Assembly (NCBI GenBank): GCA_030268105.1
Contig: BSDZ01000015.1
Coordinates: 434,001-498,000, forward strand
Length of the DNA stretch: 64,000 bases
DNA from: Volvox africanus
Lineage: Eukaryota; Chlorophyta; Chlorophyceae; Chlamydomonadales; Volvocaceae
Direction: 5' to 3'
In this document: in pieces, positions 23,879 to 34,382 of the stretch
Layout: every line of letters starts with the position of its first letter
How positions within the stretch are numbered: position 1 is the first letter of the stretch
Translations under genes and position numbers: made by a program
Notes under the pieces: model-generated
The model's input: the letters and a program-made list of their open reading frames with translations, nothing else
The model's database searches: none
Told to the model about the DNA's origin: nothing

Positions 23879-26800
23879 ATGGCGCGCCTGCTGCTGCTGA
23901 CACTCGGTTGCCTATGTGTTTTAATCATTCAAGCATCAGGTGAATTAACGAAGGGTCGGGTGCAACGCTTCAATTTACCGGGATTCGGCACATGCCCAAC
24001 ACATGCACAGTCGCGTGCATCATATGTGTTAATTCGAAGCTCTCGTCTACGTGTCTGATGCATATCCCTTTGCTAGTCCAGAATGTCTTTTCTGCCGCTG
24101 CACTCACTGAAATGATAGCCCCCTGCACGCTAGCAGATTCTTGGCAACAATCTTAACATGTTTTCTTTCATTCCCATTATGCATACGCAGGCCAATCCGT
24201 GAAGAGCGATAACCCTAATCCACTGTAAGTTGAATTGGTTCGCGTCGGTTGGGGTTCCAGGGTTCCGGGCTCGTTATGTGCTCTGGCGGGGCACACGAGC
24301 GGGCACATCACGGAGCAACTTGTTGGAATGTGAGCAACACTCATATACGAAAGAATGTCAGAGCAAGTAATACGGCCCACGAGGGGCCGGGCGCTTTGCT
24401 GACTTCAACACAACTAACAGGTGTACGGATTTGGATTTCTTAGGGGTCGCGCAAAGGGTGCTTCGGATCCTCCGCCATCGCGTTAACAGATTCCCATTCC
24501 GCCAACATGATCGCCCGATGCCGGAAGTCGCGAAGACGTTCACAATCGTCCAATTACGTCCCCACATAACGTTGTAAGACTTCGGTAATTCCATGTCGCG
24601 GCGGTCGCGACGCCTTTTGGGTTTGTCCTCACATGGAACACTGCATTACATCTGTGCAATTAGCCAATTACGAAGCCCAAACGATGGGTGCTTGGTGCAA
24701 GGGCGCGGGTTGGCGGCCGGGGCGATAGTGTACCAAAAGTCAACTATAGCTCATGGGTGAGCAGCAGAAAACCTCTTTCCCCACCGTCATATACTCTAAT
24801 CTACATGCGCAAATCACGGTGTTAACGGTAGTTTGGCATGGGATGGGATGGGATGGGATGGGTGTAGAGGCACCAAAATCTGCGGAAACAGACCGGCAAG
24901 TCAATGCCAACGAAACAGCGTGGGGTCTGTTCCTGGAAGCCATAGTGATCGAGAGGAGGATGCCATCTTAGCAGGCTTCTCCCCGTAAGGTCGCCTTCAA
25001 CACACGACGCAAGGATGGCCAGTGTTGAAGTCAGCAAAGCGCCCGGCCCCTCGTGGGCCGTATTACTTGCTCTGACATTCTTTCGTATATGAGTGTTGCT
25101 CACATTCCAACAGCCAGGAAAGCCCTTCTCGTTGATGCAGCTGTCACAGCTGTCACAGTTCGGTCATTGAAGGCCGAAGGCCGTTAAGGGTGGCGGTACG
25201 GCCCCGCGGATCGATAGTGACCACCTGGCTTCCATGACGAGGTGACCGACCTGTATTCCTTTTCCCGCTTGAACCCGCCTGCCCCCAACAGCTTTCCCGA
25301 CTGTAAATGTGAACGGGATGAACGCGCCTCGCCATACCGCGCCTACTTTACAAACGTTCGTCCCTACCCCGGTGGCAAGCGTTTCTGCTTCACGTTTGAC
25401 ATCGTTGCCTGCCAATACGACAACCCATGTTGTTACATGAACTTCTACAAGATAGAGCTGCCGTTTAGTAAGTGCTGGCTGAGCTGGGGAACGGGTCCAA
25501 TGAGGTGGGCCGGGGTCGGGTCGGGTGGGGTTGGGCAAGCTTTCGAAGAATCGGGCCAAGTGATGGACCAGTGTACCGCATACCATGCGAAGGAACCGTC
25601 TGACGGGGTGGGTAATATGACTCGTAAGAAACGAATGACCTGAGATGGTAATTAGGGAAGGAGGCATGATGGCGTGGCGTAGAGTGTAAGAAAATGAGGT
25701 AGTTAAAATGGAAGTGGGAAGAGGAGGATGAGAGATGCGGTGAGGTTGGTTGGTAAAGCTGGAGGTCAAGTGGCCACGCGAAGGGTGTTGTAGTGATGTT
25801 CGGCTGTTGTGGCTGCGGCTGGTGCTACTATCGCAGCAACGACGTAAGCGAGGCATGAGGGCATGAGCGAGGATGGCAGCAGAGGAACGGTGGTGTCGCA
25901 GCTGCAGCCGGAACAGGCAGGGAGCACATGGGGGGCACGGAACAACGGCATCCAGAGCAGCAACGTCAGGCGGCGTCGCCGCTATAGCAGCAGCATCCGC
26001 AGCTTCCATAGCAGCATTCAAAAGCATACAGCAGCGAATCTGCAAACCTCCAGCAGGGAGGAACTGTATGGCCTCGGCAGTAATGGCAGCTGATTTGGCT
26101 GCGGACTGTTATGTTACGCGGAAGCACCCTCTTGGACGAAAGGAAAGGAGCCCCGTGGATAGCCCCCCTGTTTCTTTTCAGGCCCAACTTTCGATCGTGA
26201 ACGGATACGTGGTCGCAGCTTGTGAAAGGAAACTCCCACAGCTGGGACGGGCTCGTAGTGGTGGCTACCGGCCACGGCCTCTTCGGGGAACTGGCTTACC
26301 TAAGCGGTGGCGGCGCCGAGGCGCAGTCCGGTCCGGTGGCGCCAGCATAGATGCAAAGGCAGGCTCGAGCTTGACGACGGCTCGAGCGGGGGATAGACTC
26401 TGACGTCCCAGCAAGGAACGGAAAATTCCATCACATATTGGTAGTGTCCCTTCATTGGAGGTGTCAGTCACCGGGTAAACGTGTAAGCTGCCGGCAGGAA
26501 AGGGGGAGGAAGGGGGTCGATGGGCGATGATTTCGTGTTGTGTTGTAGGCAAACGATTCCAAAGGAGGATGAAATTTAGAACACCGGACGTTTCTGTGCG
26601 ATGTGCAGCCAGGGTGTCTGTCACCAATCTTCTGACAGGCATTAGGCCAGCATAGGATATGTGCCAACAGCAGTGGTGAGGTTTTGCGAAGGAAGCGAAG
26701 GCCGATTGCGAGAGCGTTTGTGGGGGAGGCAGGAGCGGGGAGGGAAGGAAGGAGGGAGGATGAGAGGACGGGAAGTCTGGGGGAAGGCAGGAAGAGGATA

Positions 26801-29800
26801 TGCGTAGTTGGCCTCTTTGTCCGGTTGCACTACCGTTCTTGCGTCCCACGGAGGCAACAAGCCGTCTACCGCCGCTCCTTCCACGGTTCTATATCAGGTG
26901 GTCCTGCAGCTACGACGGCTCGTGTGCCTGTCTCCCGGTGTCCCGTAATGCCGCCGCCATTTCTCGCGCCGTTACCACACTGCCTGTACCTAAACCCTAC
27001 TGCCTTACCACACCCGCCCACCGACCCGCACCTTGTCGCAATGTTCTCCGGCTGCTGCAGTGTTGGGATGTCGCGATGCGGTGCAGTTCATCGAGTATCA
27101 GGGTGGCAACAAGTCGGTCAACTGGGGCCCCGCCTACGCCCTGGCGAATCCGCATCGGATTGACTTGAAGATCACCAACATGCGGCTATCGCAAGCGAAC
27201 ACACGGGGCCAGAGCATCTGCATCGGTATCGCGGATAAGTGCGCTGAGCTCTCGACGTGGTGCTGGCCGGCGTCTGGGAACTGCAAGTTGGCCATGTTTA
27301 ATGCAGACCCTTTCGACTGCTGCCCGATCCAACCCTTCAATAAAATCGTCCCCGCCTACCGCTACCCGCCGCCGCCGCCGCCGACGCCCGTGAAGCAGCC
27401 ACCGCCGGTCGTGGTATCGCCGCCTCCCCCGCCACCGCCGCCGCCACCGCCGCCACCGCCACCGCCACCGCCGCCCAAGAAGCGCTCACCGCCTCCACCG
27501 CCGTCCTGTAACGCGTGTGTGCGGTCGTACTTGTCGTATGTGCCCCCTGGAGGCAAGTTTGAGTTTTCGGAAGAAAAGTGTTCTGAGTTACAGTACTTCA
27601 TGGTGGATGAGCTGAACGCGCAGGTACGGAATATAATGTACACAATAACTAAAGGGTCAGCTTGCAGGCGAGGAAAGGGTGTGGCTGCTGTGCGTGCATT
27701 TCACCGTGCCAAAAGCAGTGTCACACACACACACACACACACAGGGCGGCTGAATCCGAAACGCCCAACTAAGACTCACCTCAGCCTTGATCGATTATCA
27801 TTATCACATTGATAGTGTTGAAACACCCTCAGTTCTCCGTCTCGTACACATCTCACCGTCTCCAACAGTCCCATACACAGACCCCGACCTTCCCGGGCCT
27901 TGCGCCCGCATTCTGAATCGCTGTCTGCTTCCCATCCCGCGGTCCTGCCTTCCTTCAATGTCGGCCTCAGGCTGATGCGTTGGGTGCGCGTATGGTGGTA
28001 CCCTTCACACCCAGCGCGTGTTCGTCCTTCGAGGTCAGCGTCTGCGGCACCTTCTTCTCAGATGCGGATGGCGCGCGAATGCAGGCCTACATGGATGCGG
28101 GTAGCCTCAGCACCTTCAACAACTTCCTGATCCCAGCCAATGAGCCCTGCCCCGCTGCGCTGAATGGGTACTACATAACCACGGAAGTGAAGGACAGCCC
28201 CTGTCTGTACGGTGCGGCGTCCAAGTCGTGCATTGCTATGCCACCGCCCCCACCACCACCGCCGCCGCCGCCACCGCCACCGCCGCCGCCACCACCCAAG
28301 CCAAAACCACCTGTGCCTCGGCCACCGCGCCCGCCGCCTCCAAACCCCCCGCCGCCGAGTCCGCCGCCGCCGAGCCCGCCGCCACCACTTCCGCCACCAC
28401 CGAGCCCGCCGCCACCGCGGCCTCCGCCGCCGCGGCCACCGCCACCCAGTCCGCCGCCACCAAATCCCCCTCCGCCGCGGCCGCCGCCTCCTAGCCCACC
28501 GCCGCCCAGCCCCATGCCGCCCAGTCCGCCGCCGCCGCGGCCACCGCCGCCACCACCTCCCCGTCCGCCGCCGCCACCGCCCCCAAGCCCTCCTCCTCCC
28601 AAGCCACCGCCGCCGAAGCCACCACCACCGAGCCCGCCACCGCCTTCCCCGCCGCCGCCAAATCCCTTCCCTCCTCGCCCCCCACCTCCAAGCCCGCCGC
28701 CGCCTAGTCCACCGCCTCCCCGGCCACCGCCACCAAGCCCACCGCCGCCTGCACCGCCGCCGCCTAGTCCACCACCTCCAAAGCCGCCGCCGCCCAGCCC
28801 ACCGCCGCCCAGCCCTCGCCCGCCAAACCCGCCCCCACCCCGCCCGCCGCCGCCCAGTCCCCCGCCACCTCGGCCCCGGCCGCCCCCGCCCAGCCCTCCA
28901 CCGCCTTGCGAGGTTTGCATTTCCATCACCATCACCAGCTTCCCCATACCGGACCATTTCCGTTTCGACGATGCTACCTGCACACGCATGCAGGTCCTCA
29001 TGGCCAAAGACATTAGCGTCCAGGCCGCGGTCGTGGGCGCGCGCTTGCTAACGCCGTTTGCAGCGGATTTATACGAATGCTACCCGGAAGAAATCCGCGT
29101 GTGCGGGGTGTTCTTCTCCGACAGTGATGGACAGAAATTGCAGCCATGGATCTCATCCAGCGTGCCGTACATTAACTGGTACGAAGCACTGTTCCCCGGA
29201 TCGTGTAGCTCACATCCTGAGATTTCGGGCTACAGCTTCAAGCTCTGGGTAAGCTGCTAGGTGTTGTGTGAGGGGGGTTGGGAAAAAGGTGATGAGTGTG
29301 TCAGGCCACATGTGCTCATGTTGGAGCGTCCGATTGGCTGGGGTGGGGTGGGGTGGGAGGGGGTGGAGTGTAAGAGGAGAGGCGCCCTGGAGGCGGGAAG
29401 ATAGAGAGGTGGGGAGGTGTATCCCGCTGCACCCCATCCCAGCACCGCGAGACTCTGAAAGCCTGAGAATAGCATAAATGGCCCCGCGATGTACGGAGAT
29501 GCGGAACAGCGACACACTCACACACTCACACACACAGAGCTGTGAATGGTCGGAGGTGAAACCCCTGGTTTTTCTTCATATCCGTGTGGTTGGGAGGGAA
29601 TCGAACGGAAAGCGCTTTACCTTGACGGATAGAGACAGACCCCCCTGCTCTCGCCTGCTCATCTACACCTGGTCAATCCTGTCCCAAACGTCGTACCGTA
29701 CGTACACGTGGCGAACCCTTGCTCTTCTTTTCCTCCTTGCCCCCTCTTCCCCGACCCTCCGTCCCCTCCATCCCCTCCGTCCCCCACGCAGGCCTCCAAC

Positions 29801-30445
29801 TATGACGGTGGCGCTGCCTGCCTCACCGGCAGCTTTATCCCGCCGTCCTGCACGACCCTCCCACCGCCGCCGCCGCCACCCCCACCGCCGCCCCCGCCCC
29901 CACCGCCACCGCCGCCGAAGCCCAAGCCTCCACCGCCACCGCCACCCCGTGCACGTCCACCTCCCCGGCCCCCAGCAGTCTCCTTCCCGCAGTGTGAGTG
30001 CGACAAGCGCCCAGGCAGCTCTTCTCTCACCTTCTCCAGCGTCAACGTCACAGAGCTAAAAACGGGCATGCGCATGTACTGCTTCGTTGTGGGCCTTACT
30101 CCCTGCCTGCGTCAATCGCCTTGCTGTTCTCAGGATCTTAGCAAAATCGAGTTCTCAGTTGTGCCTGCATGCGTCGGATCCGTTGCGTACTCGGCGACGG
30201 ACGGCGCTCTGCGTTCCGCGCAGTTCCAACTGAGACCTTACCCCGCTATTAAGATCAACACCATTGCCAAGCCTTTCATTGATGTTGATGGCACCACGGT
30301 TTGCCTGCTGCTGCGACCACCATGTGACACACTCGAGTCGTTGTGCGGCGGCCCGAATTGCCTCTACGCGCTGTTCAACAACCGACTCACCAACCAGCCC
30401 AAATGCTGCCCCGTGCGCAACGTACTGGACCCATTATTGAACTGA
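23879..30445 (+). CDS. Four-module pherophorin, secreted extracellular-matrix glycoprotein
   Basis: Exons 23879-23939, 24191-24224, 25292-25467, 27061-27623, 27971-29248 and 29792-30445 join in phase to 921 aa. Residues 1-20 are a hydrophobic signal peptide. Residues about 33-192 are an N-terminal pherophorin (DUF3707) domain: FPDCKCERDE, CFTFDIVACQYDNPCC, KIELPF, CIGIADKC, CCPI. Three proline linkers (about 193-239, 366-591, 728-768; SPPPP, KPPPP, RPPPP units, likely hydroxyproline-glycosylated) separate two related Cys modules (240-365 and 592-727; each has CxxC, VGAR/LGAR, VCG/FFSD/DG blocks). Residues 769-921 are a second pherophorin domain (FPQCECDKR, CSQDLSKIEF, CCPVRN). Pherophorins build the volvocine cell wall and matrix. 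Most have two globular domains and one linker, so this four-module form is unusual. Confidence 0.9.
24321..25112. mobile_element. Putative MITE-like element with perfect 91-bp terminal inverted repeats
   Basis: Positions 24321-24411 are an exact reverse complement of 25022-25112 (91 of 91 bases by eye), and pairing stops abruptly at both ends. The 610-bp interior encodes no recognisable transposase. The element lies wholly inside intron 2 of the pherophorin gene (24225-25291). I could not see a clear target-site duplication next to the arms, so it may instead be a recent inverted duplication. Confidence 0.6.
24838..24862. repeat. (TGGGA)n short tandem repeat
   Basis: About five copies of the pentamer lie inside the inverted-repeat element in pherophorin intron 2. 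Confidence 0.8.
27720..27741. repeat. (CA)n microsatellite in pherophorin intron 4
   Basis: A run of about eleven CA units lies between exons 27061-27623 and 27971-29248. It is non-coding. Confidence 0.9.
28236..28908 (+). repeat. Coding proline-rich repeat array of the pherophorin
   Basis: About 225 codons of degenerate PPPPPx units (x mostly Ser, Arg, Lys, Asn) form the long central linker. The DNA is a tandem GC-rich array of CCG/CCA/CCT codons, prone to slippage and misassembly. The opposite strand therefore shows long Gly- and Trp/Arg-rich frames that are shadows. Confidence 0.9.
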
Positions 30446-30627
30446 GTCATGAGGGAAGATTGATACACGCACATCTAACCCGTACCGAAGCTCAGCACAG
30501 CAGGCGGCTGATCCACGGGGGACTTCCTTCAGCGTAGGCCTGAGGGCGCCCTCCCCGCTATCGCTGTGCAGCTGCCTTCCGGTGACGCAGCGGCTAGTCC
30601 TGGCCGTTGTCCTCTCAGAGCTGGATC

Positions 30628-30632
30628 TGTAA
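30628..30632 (+). terminator. Candidate TGTAA poly(A) signal of the pherophorin gene
   Basis: TGTAA lies 183 nt past the stop codon, a normal distance for a volvocine 3' end. Assigned by motif and position only. Confidence 0.4.
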
Positions 30633-31339
30633 ACGTATCTGGCGGTAACTAGATCTTCGGGGGAAGTCTTCTGAGCTCCTGGATCAATTCAGATTTGGCA
30701 AAGACCGCAGCCGCAGCCCTCAGACAAGGCAGGGAGGGATGCGGGGACCAGCTGGGCCGTGACACAGCATCCGGATGTACAATGCGGGCCGGGGCTTGGG
30801 ACACCGATGACCGCTGAGATGCTGAGCAGAGCGACAGGGATGAAAGGGGGAAGGGAGAAAGGTGGGGCTGAGATCCACCGCGATGGTGTTGTCGATGCGG
30901 GTTGAGAGGGAAGGGTCTCGGTTCATCTACGGGCTAGGTAGAGGTGCGATGCGGGAGGAGATGGAGGGTATTAAGGAAGGGTTAGGGATGGCAGCGTTGG
31001 GTGGGGTCAGCCAAGCAGCCGGGCCCACGTACCCGGGGTGGTGGGGGTTGGGGGCTTGGCAAGTAGTGCAAGGTGATGTGCAACGTCACCGCGCATGCAC
31101 GTGGTGGGGTGGACATCAGTGCACAAAGTTACAACGGATACCAAGAGCGCGGAGGCGTATAAATGCGCGACTGGACTGTGACTGCTGGGATGGGTATCTA
31201 ATCTGCTGGGTTGCGTGTTATAGTCGCATCTTCCGTACTCCGGTTCCGCGCCCCCTTCATTAGTCCGCGTCCTGTTTTCATTTATATAATATGATTGTGG
31301 GAGCAGTTTTCTCGTCCTCCTCCGCTCTTTGTGCTCGCA

Positions 31340-31430
31340 ATGGCGAAGTGGCGGCCCTTGCCGCACAGACTCTCTTCCTTTCCTTGTCTCTCTTTTTTAT
31401 ATCTCCTCCTCTTCCCGCCAGCACCGTCAG
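31340..31430 (+). CDS. Lone signal-peptide-like exon, possible remnant of a second pherophorin-type gene
   Basis: An ATG opens 30 codons with a basic start (MAKWRPLPHR) and a hydrophobic core (FLYLLLFPPAPS), ending in ...TCAG/GTGAAG. This matches exon 1 of the pherophorin upstream (ends ...TCAG/GTGAAT, same phase 1). A TTTGTAG acceptor before 31504 would continue as G-Q-Q, compared with G-Q-S in the first gene. No FPxCxC-type exon was found downstream as far as 34 kb. It could be a truncated paralogue, a gene too divergent for me to see, or chance. Confidence 0.25.
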
Positions 31431-31784
31431 GTGAAGGGATCTGTATTTTCTTTTTACTCTTGGGAGACACGAAGGGGTCGCGTAATCTCATGTTGCTTTG
31501 TAGGGCAACAGCATCCGCCAGATGCAGTAGCAGCAGCTAAGGCTGCAGCAAATGCACATCGTAGCAAAAGCAACAGCGGAACGGCACATTGACGGGTGGG
31601 ATGCGCGACACATGATTGGGTAATCTCCCTGACCAGGGCCCGCCGGCCCCGCTCTCCCCCCCCCTTCTTTGGAAAAGTGCCGTATGCCGAGTTTACCGTT
31701 TATGGGCTCTTAGCTCTCCAGCCCCCCCCCCGTGGCACGCGATACACCTTTCGATTACACACACGCAATTGCTTGACTCCCGAC

Positions 31785-31845
31785 GTTATTTCTTTCTTTC
31801 TTCCATTCTCTTTCTCTCTTTCTCTTTCTCTTTCTCTCTCTCTCA
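31785..31845. repeat. Pyrimidine-rich (CTTT/CTCTTT)n tract
   Basis: A long run of C/T with CTTT and CTCTTT units on the plus strand. No gene context supports a function. Confidence 0.8.
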
Positions 31846-34166
31846 CTTGGACAGTGGACAAGATGACGTGCTGACTCAGTTCATACGCAGCAATTTTGAA
31901 CAAACTCAAGGTGTGCGGAACATGTCTTCTCGGGGCAGGAAGGAGGTACAGAACTGCTGACATACGTACTTGCGTTGTGGATCTTTCTTTGATGAGCCCT
32001 GGCATGGACGGGCTGGCGCTACTGCTGCGCTATCTGACGCCGTCAGCTGTGCTGTAAACGATGATGTGCCGCTGCTTGGAGGTTGGCAGCTGCAGTGCTA
32101 CAGTGTTGCGTGTGGCGAGAATTGTTATTGGTGTCTTTGCGGAGTCAGTATGTCGATGACAATGATGCACGGAATGGTACCCCAAAGTGTACGTCTGACT
32201 CTTCATGGTCTCGTGTGTCTGCGGTCTGAGTTCGCACTTGTACATGAAGCGTACCAAAGGCGCGCGAGCCACAAAATGGCTTGACCCAGGGACGTATGAA
32301 GTTGGCTTAACATTTGACAGCTTCAATGCTTGACAGCTTCCCGTGACAATCGCGAATTGTATGCATACGTATTATGTGACTTATCAAGCCGTGTGTCTCT
32401 TGACCTAAGCGACGCAGTGGAAGGCTCGTCGGCGATTCAAGACGATATCACGCGCCTTCCATGCATGCATCCGTCGCCCTTCTCGTACGGCGATGGATGA
32501 TGCACACGACAAGTCCATATTGTTTCAAGAGTTGGGAAGAAATGTTCCTAAGGGCGCTGAAAGTAAGTATTGGACCCCGATTCGATGCCTTCCCTTCCAG
32601 TGGAACTGCAATGCATGGGCGCCGAACGGGTTTGTGTGCAAAAGAGCGGGGTCTTGCCTGCAGGGCCCAAAATATCTTGGAGCACCCTGCGTTATACCGT
32701 GTATCGCAATGACATTATCATCGCTGCTATTTTGCTTGGTTTGATTGTGCAAAAGTGCCATCTACCCGCCACGTATTGGCGTACGGAGGCGTTCGTGGCT
32801 GAAATAGAAGCAGGGATCACCTTGGGACTACTGAAGCCTTCTGCAACGGACCGCGGGATCCTCGAGTAATGGGGTTACATTACCGTATTCTGCCGTGCCC
32901 GCCCACACGCTCCTGGCCATAAAAGCATGCGTGACGTGTCAAGGCCAAGGTCTCACGGTGGGAGAAGTTTACATCGCTCGTCGTATTTTATGTGCGGATG
33001 AGGTCTCGTTCCATATATTTGGCACAAGTCCCAGAATCGTAGTGGTGCTTCTTGTGCGATACAAACCTTCCTGATCCATCACACTCATTCGTGCTATGGC
33101 CCTGCCATTGGGATCTTGTCTTTCTATTCTGCACGTGCTGTCCCATAAGAGCATGGTGAGACGAGAACGGGTCGTGTTATAGTTGATGTTATGTACACAT
33201 TCGCTCATATACACACGTTTGTAACGGTATGTGCCTGTGCCATGTATGTGAACGCGGTGCGCTCAGGGGAATCTACGGGTATGAAAGCAGCTGACCTAGA
33301 AGCTGAACACACTTGTCCAAGAAGGCGCGGTATGCAAGATTGGTGGTGTGATCTTCTGGAGCGTTTGATTGGTGCAAACTGCGTGTAATTTTGGAATGGC
33401 GGCATTCTCCCGCATGCACAACTCTTGGCGCATGAGGGAACAACCTGGGACCAGGACTTGGGAGGGGTTAAGCGATTGTTACAAAGTACAAGTAGCCCTG
33501 TACACGACCTGATAGATAGCAACAGCTCTACAGTGCCAGCGGACCTCCACCTTCTCCGCCATTGCATCCGCCTGGCGGACTGAAACCAAGGAGGCTGGGT
33601 TAAACCGCCTCGCTGCACTGGACTAGCATATACAGACATCAATTCAGTATGGTCCTGCCGTTACAAGAACAGGCACTAGCAAGAAACAGCAACAGCGACA
33701 TGAATGAAAAATCAAATCAGACAGAAATTTACATCAAGGACAAGGATGGTGAGAAGACAATATACAGAAGGAGATTAGATGGTACCTGGGTCAACGTTAG
33801 ATTCTCCTTGTGAACTTTATAATGCTGTAACAGTACACTTCACTAATCGACATTATTCGAATATTAACTACGAAAACCATTTGTTTGACATGTTACTCCA
33901 TCATACCATCATGCATCAATCTGTCTGTCGATTTGTACGGTATATGAATAAGTGACAATTACTTCAAAAGTAATAGCATGGTCAACCTCATTGCAGCATC
34001 AAAGGGAAAGATAGAGTAGTGGACATTAACTGCTAGCCCGCCCGCGATTTGCCCGCCCGCTGGCGCTACTGTTCTCGCACTTGATCCACCTGTAGAACGT
34101 ACTAGTACCACACTAGAAGGAAGGGTTATGTAGGCCGCATCTGTACAACGAAAAAAATTGTAAAGA

Positions 34167-34382
34167 CCTGGCACAAGCGCTTGTGGTCGGCACCCAGCTC
34201 CGGAGGAGGGGTAGCGGGAAGAGCTGCGTGGGTGCAAAGGAACCTGATAATAAACGAAATCATTCAGTGATTAAAACACCCGTACTAACCATAACGTCCG
34301 ATTACCATCACCTCTTGCGTGTTGAAATGGCAGGGGCAAGGGGGCTCCTGGGTATGTTGGCAGTTAAAGCAAGCGGACGGGA
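34167..34382 (+). pseudogene. Partial copy of the FHA-PP2C gene (intron 5 and exon edge)
   Basis: This 216-bp block matches 41408-41620 at roughly 90% identity by eye, in direct orientation. The original spans the end of intron 41439-42118 and the first 31 nt of phosphatase exon 41316-41438. The copy cannot encode the domain. Shared landmarks include CTTGTGGTCGG, GGGTAGCGGGAAGAGCTGCG and AGTTAAAGCAAGCGGAC. It is a dispersed duplicate fragment of the downstream gene. Confidence 0.8.

Larger units (their letters stand above)
30446..34166. other. Intergenic region after the pherophorin gene
   Basis: It starts with the pherophorin 3' untranslated region. Apart from the lone signal-peptide-like exon and the pyrimidine tract, I see only short frames. 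The frames at 32461-32869 overlap one another, disagree in composition and show no family signature. Confidence 0.5.

Noticed and set aside
27362..27643. Minus-strand Gly-rich frame
   Set aside because: Antisense of the first pherophorin proline linker.
28058..29013. Long minus-strand Gly-rich and Trp/Arg-rich frames
   Set aside because: They are antisense shadows of the pherophorin proline codons; no independent start, splice or motif support.
32030..32160. Cys-rich stretch suggesting a diverged pherophorin domain
   Set aside because: It lacks FPxCxC, the NPCC block and the KIEF strand, and does not connect in phase to the signal-like exon.
32461..32869. Overlapping plus-strand frames with some Cys and a hydrophobic stretch
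   Set aside because: Three frames compete; the only plausible intron would be about 43 nt; no family signature was found.
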